DNA of 64,000 nt from positions 744,001 through 808,000 of the forward strand of contig OZ014416.1 in NCBI GenBank assembly GCA_963965975.1, in the 5' to 3' direction. How positions within the stretch are numbered: position 1 is the stretch's first letter; every line of letters starts with the position of its first letter. Below are positions 23,665-36,747 of this stretch, in pieces. The DNA comes from Xestospongia bergquistia (lineage: Eukaryota > Porifera > Demospongiae > Haplosclerida > Petrosiidae). The notes beneath the pieces are model-generated. The model worked only from the letters and a program-made list of their open reading frames with translations. It ran no database searches and had not been told where the DNA came from. The position numbers and the translations under genes are program-made.

Positions 23665-25447
23665 AATATGACACACCTTACATGAGTCATTACCTTGAAA
23701 TGACTTAAAGTAACCTTCTAAACAAGCTATTGTGTATAAGATATAACATATTGAACATTGAAATATATCATATTTACCATCACAAGAGATAGTGTTATTT
23801 AATTCATAACCAGGATTACAAGAACATGAAACATTTACATCATCCCAAACTCCATTTAGTTCACAAGTTAACTGAATATTAGCTGACACTGGACTAGCAT
23901 TCTCTACACAGCTACCAACAATGTCTATGTCCTGAGAAAAACTAATACTAGGAGCAACTGTTCGCGGATAAATGACCAGGTTTTTCACTTGATAAGGACA
24001 TATGTCATAGTACACTACAAGACGTTGTATTCCTGTACAAGAACCTTTGTCTGTTACTGCTAAATATAGACCAGTAGAAGTGACATTAAATATGCCCTGA
24101 GCAGAAGAAATTTTGCTTTGTCTGGCAGGGTGAACGAGTCGCACTCCTGTGTCATAATAGGCACTACTATTAGCATGAAATGTCTCATTGATCTCATTAG
24201 TTTGAAAGGTTGAAATTGAGTATGACTGAGAGCAGTTAGTAGTACAAGTACTATCAGTAGCAAATGTTACATTAATGGTCAGTTCTTCAACTTCAACATC
24301 AGTGATATTGATATATTGAGTTATTAGCCAATTGTCTTGTCCTGATTGATCAGTGCCAAAAACTGTAAGATTATGTTCACAATGATTACCTTGATTATTA
24401 TCATACCAACCCAGTAAAAAGAAATTTAAAATGTGAGACAATAAAAAGAATGAAAATTAATTTACTATTTGATGAGAAAGATTAGTATCATTAGGTTCAA
24501 CAGATAACCAGATACTATTACCTCCTGTAGCATTCACTAGACCACCAGATCTATAATTCTATGCATCCACCAATATCTGTTCAGTATTAGAGGTAGGTAC
24601 TCTACCACTCCAGTGGAGTAGGAACTATATTTACTTTATGGGAGCAAAATTTTTAATGTACATACTATAATATTGTATATAATATAATCAAAAAGATCCA
24701 AAATATACAGTATGGCTGCTGCATATTTTAGATAAATTGAGATGTAATGTCCTTAGTGTCAATACTATCAGTTCTATCTATGTGTATATGTAAAAGCATG
24801 CAGTGATTCAGTCTAGATTGTGTCATTGAGTTTCTTAAGTATGTCTTGATGCATTTAAGTGCTGAAAAGTTGCGTTCATATGTCTTCAGAAGTAGTACCA
24901 ATTTCTTCCAAGGTTTCCTCACGAGAGATATTATCTTCGTCAAAATCAGAAAGTGGTTCTTCTTGACCATTAGAATTACAAGTGTCTACAAGATCAGCGG
25001 AGGATATCAGACTAGGTGATATATTACAATTATTTACCTTCTTGAATGACATCATTTGATTCACAAGTATGATCATCATTAATTCAGCAGAAGATTGAGA
25101 TAGTTGAGGCTGATTCACAAAGTATGTTTCAATTCTTGGTGTTTGACTACATCTAACTACTTTTCTCTTTTTACAAGGTTGACTCATGATATCAAGAATA
25201 ATCTCCAGTCCAGGCGTTCTTCCACCATATAAAATAATGACACTGTCTAGTCGTGTGCTTTTTTAGCACCTGGCCTTAGTGTTAATTGTATGCATGATTA
25301 ACCAGCTTTCCAAGCCTCTACTTCATTGTTTTATTGCATCATATAGAGGCACATACACACTGACAGAGCCACTGACTGAGTAACTACCACTGTAGTAACA
25401 TATATGGACAATAAGAGAGACAGATAATAACTAGTAACTCTCTCCAT
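23665..25447 (-). pseudogene. Receptor copy interrupted by a transposon remnant
   Basis: The signal-peptide exon starts at 25447, runs to about 25367, is interrupted by 24611-25366, and resumes at 24610 with RVPTSNTEQILVD-like coding that has its own stop and losses. The ligand-binding domain and sushi-like exon (about 23783-24416) is largely open. The EGF exon is cut after NDSCKVC at 23669, where another copy begins. FN3, membrane helix and tail are absent. Confidence 0.82.
24611..25366 (-). mobile_element. hAT-family transposon remnant (ZMYM1-like transposase ends)
   Basis: Inserted in a receptor signal exon. The minus strand encodes an N-terminal piece (KKRKVVRCSQTPRIETYF, from 25187) typical of the lead of ZMYM1/TTF-type hAT proteins. 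In another frame it encodes a C-terminal piece containing NFSALKCIKTYLRNSMTQ, matching the hAT dimerisation region. The central catalytic part is deleted and the pieces are frame-shifted, so the element is not autonomous. The left end begins CAGTGGAGTAGGAAC, similar to hAT terminal repeats. The right end ends CACTG but is otherwise not a clear inverted copy. About 33 bases of receptor sequence are missing at the insertion point. Confidence 0.75.
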
Positions 25448-25643
25448 AATATGGTACCTACAGTATATGAAAACATCAATGAATATTACTATAATGAAAT
25501 AATATTAATATAATTAATTATATTATCTAGTCAAAATTGAAAGAGAAAGTAAAAACATCTTATTTAAAAAAACATTGAGTATAATTAATAAAAATATGTA
25601 AATCTTGGACTAATTACTACAGAATCCTTTAAAGGTTTATCTG

Positions 25644-27250
25644 TTACATAATTTTCAAATATTCCTGTTCATTTTTCAAAGTACTATCACTTTGTTTATC
25701 ACAAACTGGCTTATAAACAGGACCAGTGTTAGTAGTGGCAGCTGTACAAGTCCTTTGTTCTTTGCAGAACTAGGAAGAGCTATAAAAAGGGAAGAAAGAG
25801 AGTGAGAGAAAAAAATGGAATATTATGTAATAGAAAACAATTTGTATTAAAATACTAATATGAATATATAATAACAACAATAGTAATATTGTTATTTTAA
25901 ATTAAATATACATAACAAATGTTTACTTAGTCTCATATATTATATAACATTCTATCACTTGACACTACATCTAATCAACTAATAAGGACAGCGATCATGA
26001 GTACAATAATCACAATAAAAGGTTGTATTCAATTAGGACTACACACCCATACATTATTTTTTAGTTTAAGATTAGTAGTAATTTGCTCTATTAAATACTC
26101 ACCAGTACAAGCTGTAGTAACATCATCATATCTACTTCGATAATAACCTGTTATACAGGTACAATTAGTTGCACCAGATATAGTGGAGTTACTGTTATCA
26201 GGACACTTCTTACATAAGTCATTGCCTTGAGATGACTTGAAATAGCCTTCTGAACATGCTATGTGTGTATAAGATATAACATATTGAACATTAAAATATA
26301 TCATACTTACCATCACAAGAGATAGTGTTACTTAATTCATAACCAGGATTACAAGAACATGAGACAGCTACATCATCCCAAACTCCATTTAGTTCACAAG
26401 TTAACTGAAGATTAACTGACAATGGACTAGCATTATCTACACAGCTACCAACAATGTCTATGTCTTGAGGGAAACTAATGCTAGGAGCAACTGTTTGTGG
26501 ATAAATGAGCAGGTTTTTTACTTGATAAGGACATACGTTGTAGTACACTACAAGATGTTGTATTGCCGTACAAGATCCTTTGTCTACTACTGCTAAATAT
26601 AGACCAGTAGAAGATACTGTAAATCTCTCCTGACGAAAGGAGTATCTATTTTGTCCAGCAGTGTGAATAAGTCATACTCCTGTATCATAATAAGCACTAC
26701 TATTAGCACGAAATGTTTCGTTTATCTCATTAGTTTGAAAGGCTGAAATTGAGTATGACTGTAGACAGTTAGTACAAGTACTATCAGTAGCAAATGTCAT
26801 ATTAATGGTCAGTTCTTTAACTCCAACATCAGTGATATTGATATATTGAGTTATTAACCAATTGTCTTGTCCTGATTGATCAGTGCCACAAGCTAAAAGA
26901 TAATGCTTACATTCAGTGCCTCCATTATTGTCATACCACTGTAAGTAGAAACATATATATGTCATTGTATTATAGTATGTACAACTTACTCTTCGATAGA
27001 AAGTACTGTTTGGTTCATCAAAATCAACAGATAACCAGATACCATTACCTCCTGTAGCAGTCACTAGAGCACCAGATCTATAATTCTGTGTATCCACCAA
27101 TATATGTTCAGTATTAGAGGTAGGTATTCTACCACTCTGATTTAGACAATAGTTATCAGCATCACCAGGAGCCACTGACTGAGTAACTACCACTGTAGTA
27201 ACATATATGGACAACAAGAGAGACAGATAATAACTAGTAACACCCTTCAT
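25644..27250 (-). pseudogene. Receptor copy with nonsense codon and internal deletion
   Basis: The signal exon (26990-27250) and most of the ligand-binding domain match the intact members. At 26672-26674 an Arg codon (CGA elsewhere) is TGA. The sushi-like and EGF exons follow (about 26093-26549), but both FN3 domains, the membrane helix and the juxtamembrane part are deleted. A type-1 tail remnant (25644-25775) is joined directly to what is FN3 acceptor sequence in intact copies. It carries the TTACGTAA motif before its start, so it may be transcribed. Confidence 0.85.
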
Positions 27251-27261
27251 TACTGTGCTGG

Positions 27262-27269
27262 TTACGTAA
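27262..27269. promoter_or_regulatory. TTACGTAA palindrome, 12 bases 5' of a receptor pseudogene
   Basis: Same octamer and spacing as before EphL-1, EphL-2 and EphL-4. Confidence 0.35.
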
Positions 27270-27374
27270 AAGACACAATAATAATTATTAATATTCATAA
27301 AATAATTCTTAAAATTAATTATTACTACAAAAATAAGCTAAGAAATATAATTTTTCCAAAAGTTTCCTGCAAAT

Positions 27375-29735
27375 TTATATAATTTTTAAATATATGACTT
27401 TCTCCTTTTGTATTTTCAAAGAGACATCATTTTGTTTGTCATCAACAGATTCATAAGAAGGACCAGTATTAGTGGCAGCTGTAGAAGTATCCTCTATTTT
27501 AGTTTTAATGTAGTCACGGTGACCATCTTGTCTTTGTAGGGAAATATCTTGAGTTTTGTGTGATGATGAGTCAGTGTATATTGGTTTCCTTGGAGGAAAG
27601 CTTGCAATCTCATCAATGTGTATATATCTGTGATTTCTTTTTTCCATTACATGATAGTTAGACCTAATGTTGTGTGATATGTCAAACTCCATTAGTGTGT
27701 CCTGGACTGTGGACCTTAATGATTGCTGTGTTAGTGATGATTCCTTTTTTTTCCATAATCTGTAAATTATACACACAGTACTAGAGACAATGATCAGTAA
27801 AAAAAGAGAGACAACTAAACAAATGATTGTCAAAGAGACTGATAGCATGGAGCTTGAAGATGCTTGTTCTGAAAATAATAACAAATAATAATAAATATAA
27901 CAAAATATAATAAATATAACAAATATAACAAATATAATAAATAAAATAAAAATAAATATATTAGTTATATACCTTCCAAAGTAGTGACATTAATACTAAC
28001 AGTCCTGTTAACATCATTACTAGAGTCTTGATCAGATACTCCATTTCCTGCTCTAACACTTACAGTATAAGTTGTAGAGGGATTTAATCCAGCGAAAGTA
28101 TATTGTGTATCAGTTATATTAACTGTTTTATTAATAGATCTACCAGTAATAGTTACAATATAGAAGATATCTGTATGACCTCCTGTATCACTGGGTGGAG
28201 TCCAAGTGACATTGAATGAGGTACTCAATGTGCTAGTGTTATGAAAACCCAAAGGAGAAGTAGGGGGAGCTAAGAGGGTGAAAGAAGATAAACAGCAAGT
28301 ATTTTGACAAAATACTATAAATTTGGGACCTTGAATATAACAACTGGTATAATATTCCAATTTGTAATTCCCAGGAGATAGAGTGATAGACAAATACTTT
28401 ACTGTATTACTGAATTTATAGTCTGAAAAGTTTATTAAACAATTTACACAACAACACAAAAAGACTTCACAAATTTATAAATAGTTAAATTAAACATCCT
28501 TTTGTCTATAGTATCTTCTAGTATTATATATTATTTACAGTTGTTAATTGCTATTCCTTTGACATTAATATGATATATAAATTAAAATACTCACCAGTAC
28601 AAGCTGTAGTAACATCTTCATATCTACTTCGATAATAACCTGTTAAACAGGTACAATTAGATGCACCAGATGTAGTGGAGTTACTGTTATCAGGACACTT
28701 CTTACATAAGTCATTCCTTTGAGATGGCTTGAAATAACCTTCCAAACAAGCTACATAAAGAAATACATGACAGTTATAACAAAATGTTTATTTACCATCA
28801 CATGATATGTTGTTACTTAATTCATAACCAGGATTACAAGAACATGAGACATCTACATTATCCCAAACTCCATTTAGTTCACAAGTTAACTGAACATTAG
28901 CTGACAATGGACTAGCATTCTCTGCACAACTACCAACAATGTCTATGTCTTGAGAGAAACTAATACTAGGAGCAACTGTTTGTGGATAAATGATCAGGTT
29001 TTTCACTTGATAAGGACATATGTCATAGTACACTACAAGACGTTGTATTGCTGTACAAGATCCTTTATCTATTATTGCTAGATAGACACCAGTAGAAGTG
29101 ACTTTAAATCTGCCCTGACGAAAGGAAAATCTATCTTGTCCAGCAGTGTGAATAAGTCGTACTCCTGTATCATAATAGCCATTACTATTATCACGAAATG
29201 TCTCATTGATCTCATTAGTTTGAAAGGCTGAAATTGAGTATGACTGTGAGCAGTTAGTACAAGTACTATCAGTAGCAAATGTCACATTAATGGTCAGTTC
29301 CTTAACTCCAACATCAGTGATATTGATATATTGAGTTATTAACCAATTGTTTTGTCTTGATTGATCAGTGCCACAAGCTAAAAGATAATGCTTACATTCA
29401 ATGCCTCCATTATTGTCATACCACTATAAGTAGAAGCATATATATGTCATTGTATTATAGTATGTACAACTTACTCTTCGATGGAAAGGACTATTTGGTT
29501 CATCAAAATCAACAGATAACCAGATACCATTACCTCCTGTATTAGTCACTAGAGCACCAGATCTATAATTCTGTGTATCCACCAATATATGTTCAGTATT
29601 AGAGGTAGGTATTCTACCACTCTGATCTAGACAATAGCTATCAGCATCACCAGGAGCCACTGACTGAGTAACTACCACTGTAGTAACATATATGGACAAC
29701 AAGAGAGACAGATAACAACTAGTAACTCTCTCCAT
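27375..29735 (-). CDS. EphL-3: kinase-less Eph-type receptor, type 2 (one FN3)
   Basis: Five exons join in phase (611 residues): 29475-29735, 28796-29423, 28595-28750, 27973-28269 and 27375-27868. Signal peptide and ephrin-receptor ligand-binding domain with sushi-like module to about 296, EGF-like module to 348, a single FN3 (349-447), membrane helix about 455-480, then a tail of about 125 residues. Tail tyrosines sit in NYHVM (YxxM), RYIHIDEI, PSYESV and VIYLKII, plausible SH2 or sorting sites. There is no kinase or SAM domain. The 51-base first intron here contains an in-frame TAG, so unlike in other members its retention would truncate the protein. The ligand-binding domain reads SRQNNWL where others have SGQDNWL. 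Confidence 0.87.
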
Positions 29736-29942
29736 AATATGGTACCTACAGTATATGAAAACATCAATGAGTATTACTATAATGAAATAACATTAATATA
29801 ATTAATTATATTATCTAGTCAAAATTGAAAGAGGAAGTAAAAACATCTTATTTAAAAAACATTGAGTATAATTAATGAAATAAGTAGAGTATAAATTTTG
29901 AACTGTAATTACTACACAATTCTTTAATTATTTTTTTGTCTG

Positions 29943-32653
29943 TTACATAATTTTCAAATATTCCTCTTCATCTTTTGAAATATTATCATTTTGTTCATCA
30001 CCAACTGGTTCATAAACAGGACCAGTGTTAGTAGTGACATCTGTACAAGTCCTTTGTACTTTACAGTCAATATCATCAATATATAAGTATTCATAATGAC
30101 TAGTTAATGGATTAATAGATGTTGGTGTCTTTTGAGGAAAACTTGCAATCTCATCAATATAATAATAGCCATGATCTTTTTCTTGTCTTAAATGATAGTT
30201 AGGTCTAACATTGTATGAAATATTTGATTCCATTGGTGTGTCTTGAGCTGTAGACCTTTGTTTTGATGACAAGGACTCTCTTCTCTTAAACAATCTATAA
30301 ATTAAACATATGAAGATGATAGTAACAATTAAGAGAAGACAAATGAAACCAACAAGACTGAATGAAATAGATAGTACTATGTTCAGAAAAGTTTGTGGTT
30401 CTAAATAAAAAATCAATTATAGATCATGTGATTATGTTATCATATTATACCTTCTGTTCGATGATATTTGAATGAGGTAGAGAGTTCCCCTGGACCATAT
30501 TCATTGATAGCTTGAATCTATAGTGCATTAATATTACATATAATTATTATATTTAATGTTACTTACCCAGATATAATATGTCCCTGGTTGGATATCAAGA
30601 TTATCCAAATCATATCTAGTTGCTGTATTGGGTAATGTAATTACCACTCTAGCCTCAGCACTATTGTTAACAGTGTTAATGAGTATATGATATTCCTGTA
30701 GAGTTCCATATATATTAGCAGGTGCTGTCCATGTTAAAATAGAGACAACTCCAGTAACTTGTGATGTTCCCAAGTTAACATCCAGAGGTTTTGTTGGACC
30801 AGAGTTAGGAGTAGTGACAGTAATACTGACCAGCTTGTTAACATCATTACTAGAGTCTTGATCAGATACTCCATTTCCTGCTCTAACACTCACAGTATAA
30901 GTTGTAGAAGGATTTAATCCAGTGAAAGTATATTGTGTATCAGTTATATTAACTGTTATATTAATAGATCTACCAGTAATAGTTACAATATAGAAGATAT
31001 CTGTACGACCTCCTGTATCACTGGGTACAGTCCAAGTTATGTTGAACGAGGTACTCAATGTGGTAGTGTTATGAAGATTAATAGGAGAACTAGGAGGAGC
31101 TAAGGAAGAGAGAGGGAAAGAGAGAGAGAAATATGGATCATGGTGCAATAATAAAAAAAATATTAAAACATTTTTGTGAACATAATAATAATAGTTATAT
31201 TGTTATTTTAAAGTAAAATGTACACAACAAATGTTAGTCTCACTCCTTATAATAAACAAGAGATATATGTATGTGAACATTTTATCACTTAACACTACAT
31301 CTAATCAACTAATAAGGACATGTTAAAATGAGTGGTTGTGAATATCACAAATATCATAGTAATAGCAGTAATGATTATAGTGTAAACTTTATATTCAATT
31401 CAATGGCTAGTTAATACTATATTATAGTACAAGTTAGTACATTCAATTTGGCACCCACATACTGTTAGTTTAAGATGAGTAGTAATTTGCTCTATTAAAT
31501 ACTCACCAGTACAAGCTGTAGTAACATCTTCATATCTACTTTGATAATAACCTGTTAAACAGGTACAACTAGTTGTACCAGATGTAGTGGAGTTACTGTT
31601 ATCAGGACACTTCTTACATAAGTCATTACCTTGAGATGACTTGAAATAGCCTTCTAAACAAGCTATGTGTGTATAAGATTAACATACTGAACATTGAAAT
31701 ATATCATACTTACCATCACAAGAGATAGTGTTTTTTAATTCATAACCAGGATTACAAGAACATGAGACATCTACATCATCCCAAACTCCATTTAGTTCAC
31801 AAGTTAACTGAACATTTGCTGACACTGGACTAGCATTCTCTACACAGCTACCAATAATGTCTATGTCTTGAGAGTAACTAATACTAGGGGCAACTGTTCG
31901 CGGATAAATGACCAGGTTTTTCACTTGATAAGGACATATGTCATAGTACACTACAAGACGTTGTATTGCTGTACAAGATCCTTTGTCTACTACTGCTAGA
32001 TATAGACCAGTAGAAGTGATTTTAAATCTGCCCTGACGAAAGGAGAATCTATCTTGTCCAGCAGTGTGAAAAAGTCGTACTCCTGTGTCATAATAGGCAC
32101 TACTATTAGCACGAAATGTCTCATTGATCTCATTAGTTTGAAAGGCTGAAATTGAGTATGACTGTTGACAGTTAGTACAAGTGCTATCAGTAGCAAATGT
32201 CACATTAATGGTCAGTTCTTTAACTCCAACATTAGTGATATTGATATATTGAGTTATTAACCAATTGTCTTGTCCTGATTGATCAATGCCACAAACTAAA
32301 AGATAATGCTTACATTCAATGCCTTGATTATTGTCATACCACTGTAAGTAGAAACATATATATGTCATTGTATTATAGTATGTACAACTTACTCTTCGAT
32401 AGAAAGTACTGTTTGGTTCATCAAAATCAACAGATAACCAGATACCATTACCTCCTACATAATTCAGTAGAGCACCAGATCTATAATTCTGTGTATCCAC
32501 CAATATATGTTCAGTATTAGAGGTAGGTACTCTACCACTCTGATTTAGACAATAGCTATCAACATCACCAGGAGCCACTGACTGAGTAACTACCACTGTA
32601 GTAACATATATGGACAACAAGAGAGACAGATAATAACTAGTAACACCCTCCAT
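29943..32653 (-). CDS. EphL-4: kinase-less Eph-type receptor, type 1 (two FN3)
   Basis: Six exons join in phase (700 residues): 32393-32653, 31714-32341, 31507-31662, 30567-31099, 30451-30517 and 29943-30400. Signal peptide; ephrin-receptor ligand-binding domain and sushi-like module to 296; EGF-like to 348; two FN3 domains (349-548; SFNITWTVPSDTGGRTD resembles Eph FN3-1); membrane helix about 555-580; tail of about 118 residues. Tail tyrosine motifs: HGYYYIDEI, YEYLYIDDI, GPVYEPV and EEYLKIM. The YYYIDEI region sits where Eph receptors have their juxtamembrane tyrosines, so the tail looks like a receptor cut just before the kinase. Paralogue of EphL-6 with the same exon sizes. Confidence 0.88.
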
Positions 32654-32664
32654 TACCGTGCTAG

Positions 32665-32672
32665 TTACGTAA
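32665..32672. promoter_or_regulatory. TTACGTAA palindrome, 12 bases 5' of EphL-4 start
   Basis: Same octamer and spacing as before EphL-1 and EphL-2. It is absent before EphL-3, EphL-5 and EphL-6, which have a different conserved 5' flank (CCATAATATGGTACC at the start of EphL-3 and EphL-5). Confidence 0.4.
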
Positions 32673-32764
32673 AAGACACAATAATTATTATTAATATTTA
32701 TAAATTATTAAAATTAATTATTACTACAAAAATAAGGTAATTTTTCCAAAAGTTTCCTGCAAAT

Positions 32765-35145
32765 TTATATAATTTTTAAATATATGACTTTCTCCTTTTG
32801 TTTTTTCAAAGAGACATCATTTTGTTTGTCATCAACAGATTCATAAGAAGGACCAGTATTAGTGGCAGCTGTAGAAGTATCCTCTATTTTAGTTTTAATG
32901 TAGTCACGGTGACCATCTTGTCTTTGTAGGGAAATATCTTGAGTTTTGTGTGATGATGAGTCAGTGTATATTGGTTTCCTTGGAGGAAAGCTTGCAATCT
33001 CATCAATGTGTATATATCTATGATTTCTTTTTTGCATTACATGATAGTTAGACCTAATGTTGTGTGGTATGTCAAACTCCATTAGTGTGTCCTGGACTGT
33101 GGACCTTAGTGATTGCTGTGTTAGTGATGATTCCTTTCTTTTCCGTAATCTGTAAATTATACACACAGTACTAGAGACAGTGATCAGTAAAAAAAGAGAG
33201 ACAACTAAACAAATGATTGTCAAAGAGACTGATAGCATGGAGCTTGAAGATGCTTGTTCTGAAAATAATAACAAATAATAATAAATATAACAAAATATAA
33301 CAAATATAACAAATATAATAAATATAACAAATATAACAAATATAATAAATAAAATAAAAATAAATATATTAGTTATATACCTTCCAAAGTAGTGACAGTA
33401 ATACTGACAGTTCTGTTAACATCATTACTAGAGTCTTGATCAGATACTCCATTTCCTGCTCTAACACTTACAGTATAAGTTGTAGAGGGATTTAATCCAG
33501 CGAAAGTATATTGTGTATCAGTTATATTAACTGTTATATTAATAGATCTACCAGTAATAGTTACAATATAGAAGATATCTGTACGACCTCCTGTATCACT
33601 GGGTGGAGTCCAAGTTATGTTGAATGAGGTACTCAATGTACTAGTGTTATGAAAACCCAAAGGAGAAGTAGGGGGAGCTAAGAGAACGATGATGAATATA
33701 TAGCAAGTATTTTGACAAAATACTATAAATTTGGGGCCTGGAGTATAACAACTGGTATAATATTCCAATTTGTAATTCCCAGGAGATAGAGTGATAGACG
33801 GATACTTTACTGTATTACTAGAATTTATAGTCTGAAAAGTTTATTAAACAATTTACACAACAACACAAAAAGATTTCACAAATTTATAAATAGTTAAATT
33901 AAACATCCTTTTGTCTATAGTATCTTCTAGTATTATATATCATTTACAGTTGTTAATTGCTATTCCTTTGACATTAATATGATATATAAATTAAAAATAC
34001 TCACCAGTACAAGCTGTAGTAACATCTTCATATCTACTTCGATAATAACCTGTTAAACAGGTACAGTTAGATGCACCAGATGTAGTGGAGTTACTGTTAT
34101 CAGGACACTTCTTACATAAGTCATTCCTTTGAGATGGCTTGAAATAACCTTCCAAACAAGCTACATAAAGAAATACATGACAGTTATAACAAAATGTTTA
34201 TTTACCATCACATGATATGTTGTTACTTAATTCATAACCAGGATTACAAGAACATGAGACATCTACATTATCCCAAACTCCATTTAGTTCACAAGTTAAT
34301 TGAACATTAGCTGACAATGGACTAGCATTCTCTGCACAACTACCAACAATGTCTATGTCTTGAGAGAAACTAATACTAGGAGCAACTGTTTGTGGATAAA
34401 TGATCAGGTTTTTCACTTGATAAGGACATATGTCATAGTACATTACAAGACGTTGTATTGCTGTACAAGATCCTTTATCTATTATTGCTAGATATAGACC
34501 AGTAGAAGTGACTTTAAATCTGCCCTGACGAAAGGAGAATCTATCTTGTCCAGCAGTGTGAATAAGTCGTACTCCTGTATCATAATAGGCACTACTATTA
34601 GCACGAAATGTCTCATTGATCTCATTAGTTTGAAAGGCTGAAATTGAGTATGACTGTGAGCAGTTAGTACAAGTACTATCAGTAGCAAATGTCACATTAA
34701 TGGTCAGTTCTTTAACTCCAACATCAGTGATATTGATATATTGAGTTATTAACCAATTGTCTTGTCCTGATTGATCAGTGCCACAAGCTAAAAGAAAATG
34801 CTTACATTCAATACCTTGATTATTGTCATACCACTGTAAGTAGAAACATATATATGTCATTGTATTATAGTATGTACAACTTACTTTTCGATGGAAAGGA
34901 CTATTTGGTTCATCAAAATCAACAGATAACCAGATACCATTACCTCCTGTAGCAGTCACTAGAGCACCAGATCTATAATTCTGTGTATCCACCAATATCT
35001 GTTCAGTATTAGAGGTAGGTACTCTACCACTCTGATCTAGACAATAGCTATCAGCATCACCAGGAGCCACTGACTGAGTAACTACCACTGTAGTAACATA
35101 TATGGACAATAAGAGAGACAGATAACAACTAGTAGCTCTCTCCAT
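32765..35145 (-). CDS. EphL-5: kinase-less Eph-type receptor, type 2 (one FN3)
   Basis: Five exons join in phase (611 residues): 34885-35145, 34206-34833, 34005-34160, 33381-33677 and 32765-33258. Domain order and exon sizes equal EphL-3: signal peptide, ephrin-receptor ligand-binding domain, sushi-like, EGF-like, one FN3, membrane helix, roughly 125-residue tail with NYHVM, RYIHIDEI, PSYESV and VIYLKII. Between the EGF and FN3 exons an intron segment (about 33680-33840) matches 28270-28450. It is partly open in EphL-3 but frame-shifted here, so it is probably not coding. Close paralogue of EphL-3; the two lie in equivalent positions of a duplicated two-gene block. Confidence 0.88.
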
Positions 35146-35352
35146 AATATGGTACCTACAGTATATGAAAACATCAATGAATATTACTATAATGAAATAA
35201 TATTAATATAATTAATTATATTATCTAGTCAAAATTGAAAGAGGAAGTAAAATCATCTTATTTAAAAAACATTGAGTATAATTAATGAAATTAGAAGAGT
35301 ATAAATTTTGAACTGTAATTACTACACAATTCTTTAATTATTTTTTTGTCTG

Positions 35353-36693
35353 TTACATAATTTTCAAATATTCCTCTTCATCTTTTAAAGTATTATCATT
35401 TTGTTCATCACCAACTGGTTCATAAACAGGACCAGTGTTAGTAGTGACATCTGTACAAGTCCTTTGTACTTTGCAGTCAATATCATCAATATATAAGTAT
35501 TCATAATGACTAGTTAATGGATTAATAGATGTTGGTGTCTTTTGAGGAAAACTTGCAATCTCATCAATATAATAATAGCCATGATCTTTTTCTTGTCTTA
35601 AATGATAGTTAGGTCTAACATTGTATGAAATATTTGATTCCATTGGTGTGTCTTGAGCTGTAGACCTTTGTTTTGATGACAAGGACTCTCTTCTTTTAAA
35701 CAATCTATAAAATAAACATATGAAGATGATAGTAACAATTAAGAGAAGACAAATGAAACCAACAAGACTGAATGAAATAGATAGTACTATGTTCAGAAAA
35801 GTTTGTGGTTCTAAATAAAAAATCAATTATAGATCATGTGATTATGTTATCATATTATACCTTCAGTTTGATGATATTTGAATGAGGTAGAGAGTTCCCC
35901 TGGACCATATTCATTGATAGCTTGAATCTATAGTACATTAATATTACATACAATTATTAGATTTAATACAAATTACCCAGATATAATATGTCCCTGGCTG
36001 GATATTAAGATTATCCAAATCATATCTAGTTGTTGTATTGGGTAATGTAATTACCACTCTAGCCTCAGCACTATTGTTAACAGTGTTAATGAGTATATGA
36101 TATCCCTGTAGAGTCCCATATATATTAGCAGGTGCTGTCCATGTTAAAATAGAGGCAACTCCAGTAACCTGTGATGTCATCAAGTTAACATCCAGAGGTT
36201 TTGTTGGACCCGAGTTAGCAGTAGTGACATTAATACTGACAGTCCTGTTAACATCATTACTAGAGTCTTGATCAGATACTCCATTTCCTGCTCTAACACT
36301 TACAGTATAAGTTGTAGAAGGATTTAATCCAGTGAAAGTATATTGTGTATCAGTTATATTAACTGTTTTATTAATAGATCTACCAGTAATAGTTACAATA
36401 TAGAAGATATCTGTACGACCTCCTGTATCACTTGGTGTAGTCCAAGTTATGTTGAATGAGGTAATCAATGTGCTAGTGTTATGAAGGCCCATAGGAGAAC
36501 TAGGAGGAGCTAAGAGATGAAAGGGAAGAGAGAGAGAAAAGAGAAGGTGAGAGTGAGAGAGAAATGTGGAACATTGTATAATAGAATACAATTTGTATTA
36601 AAACACTAACATGAATGTATATGAACAACAATAGTGATATTATTATTTTAAACTAAATGTACACAACAAATGTTAGTAACATCCCCCATAATA

Positions 36694-36747
<54 letters not shown>

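Noticed and set aside
28270..28450. Possible extra receptor exon (SITLSPGNYKLEYYTSCY) between EGF and FN3 of EphL-3
   Set aside because: The matching segment in EphL-5 (about 33680-33840) is frame-shifted, and skipping it keeps both genes in phase, so it is more likely intron.
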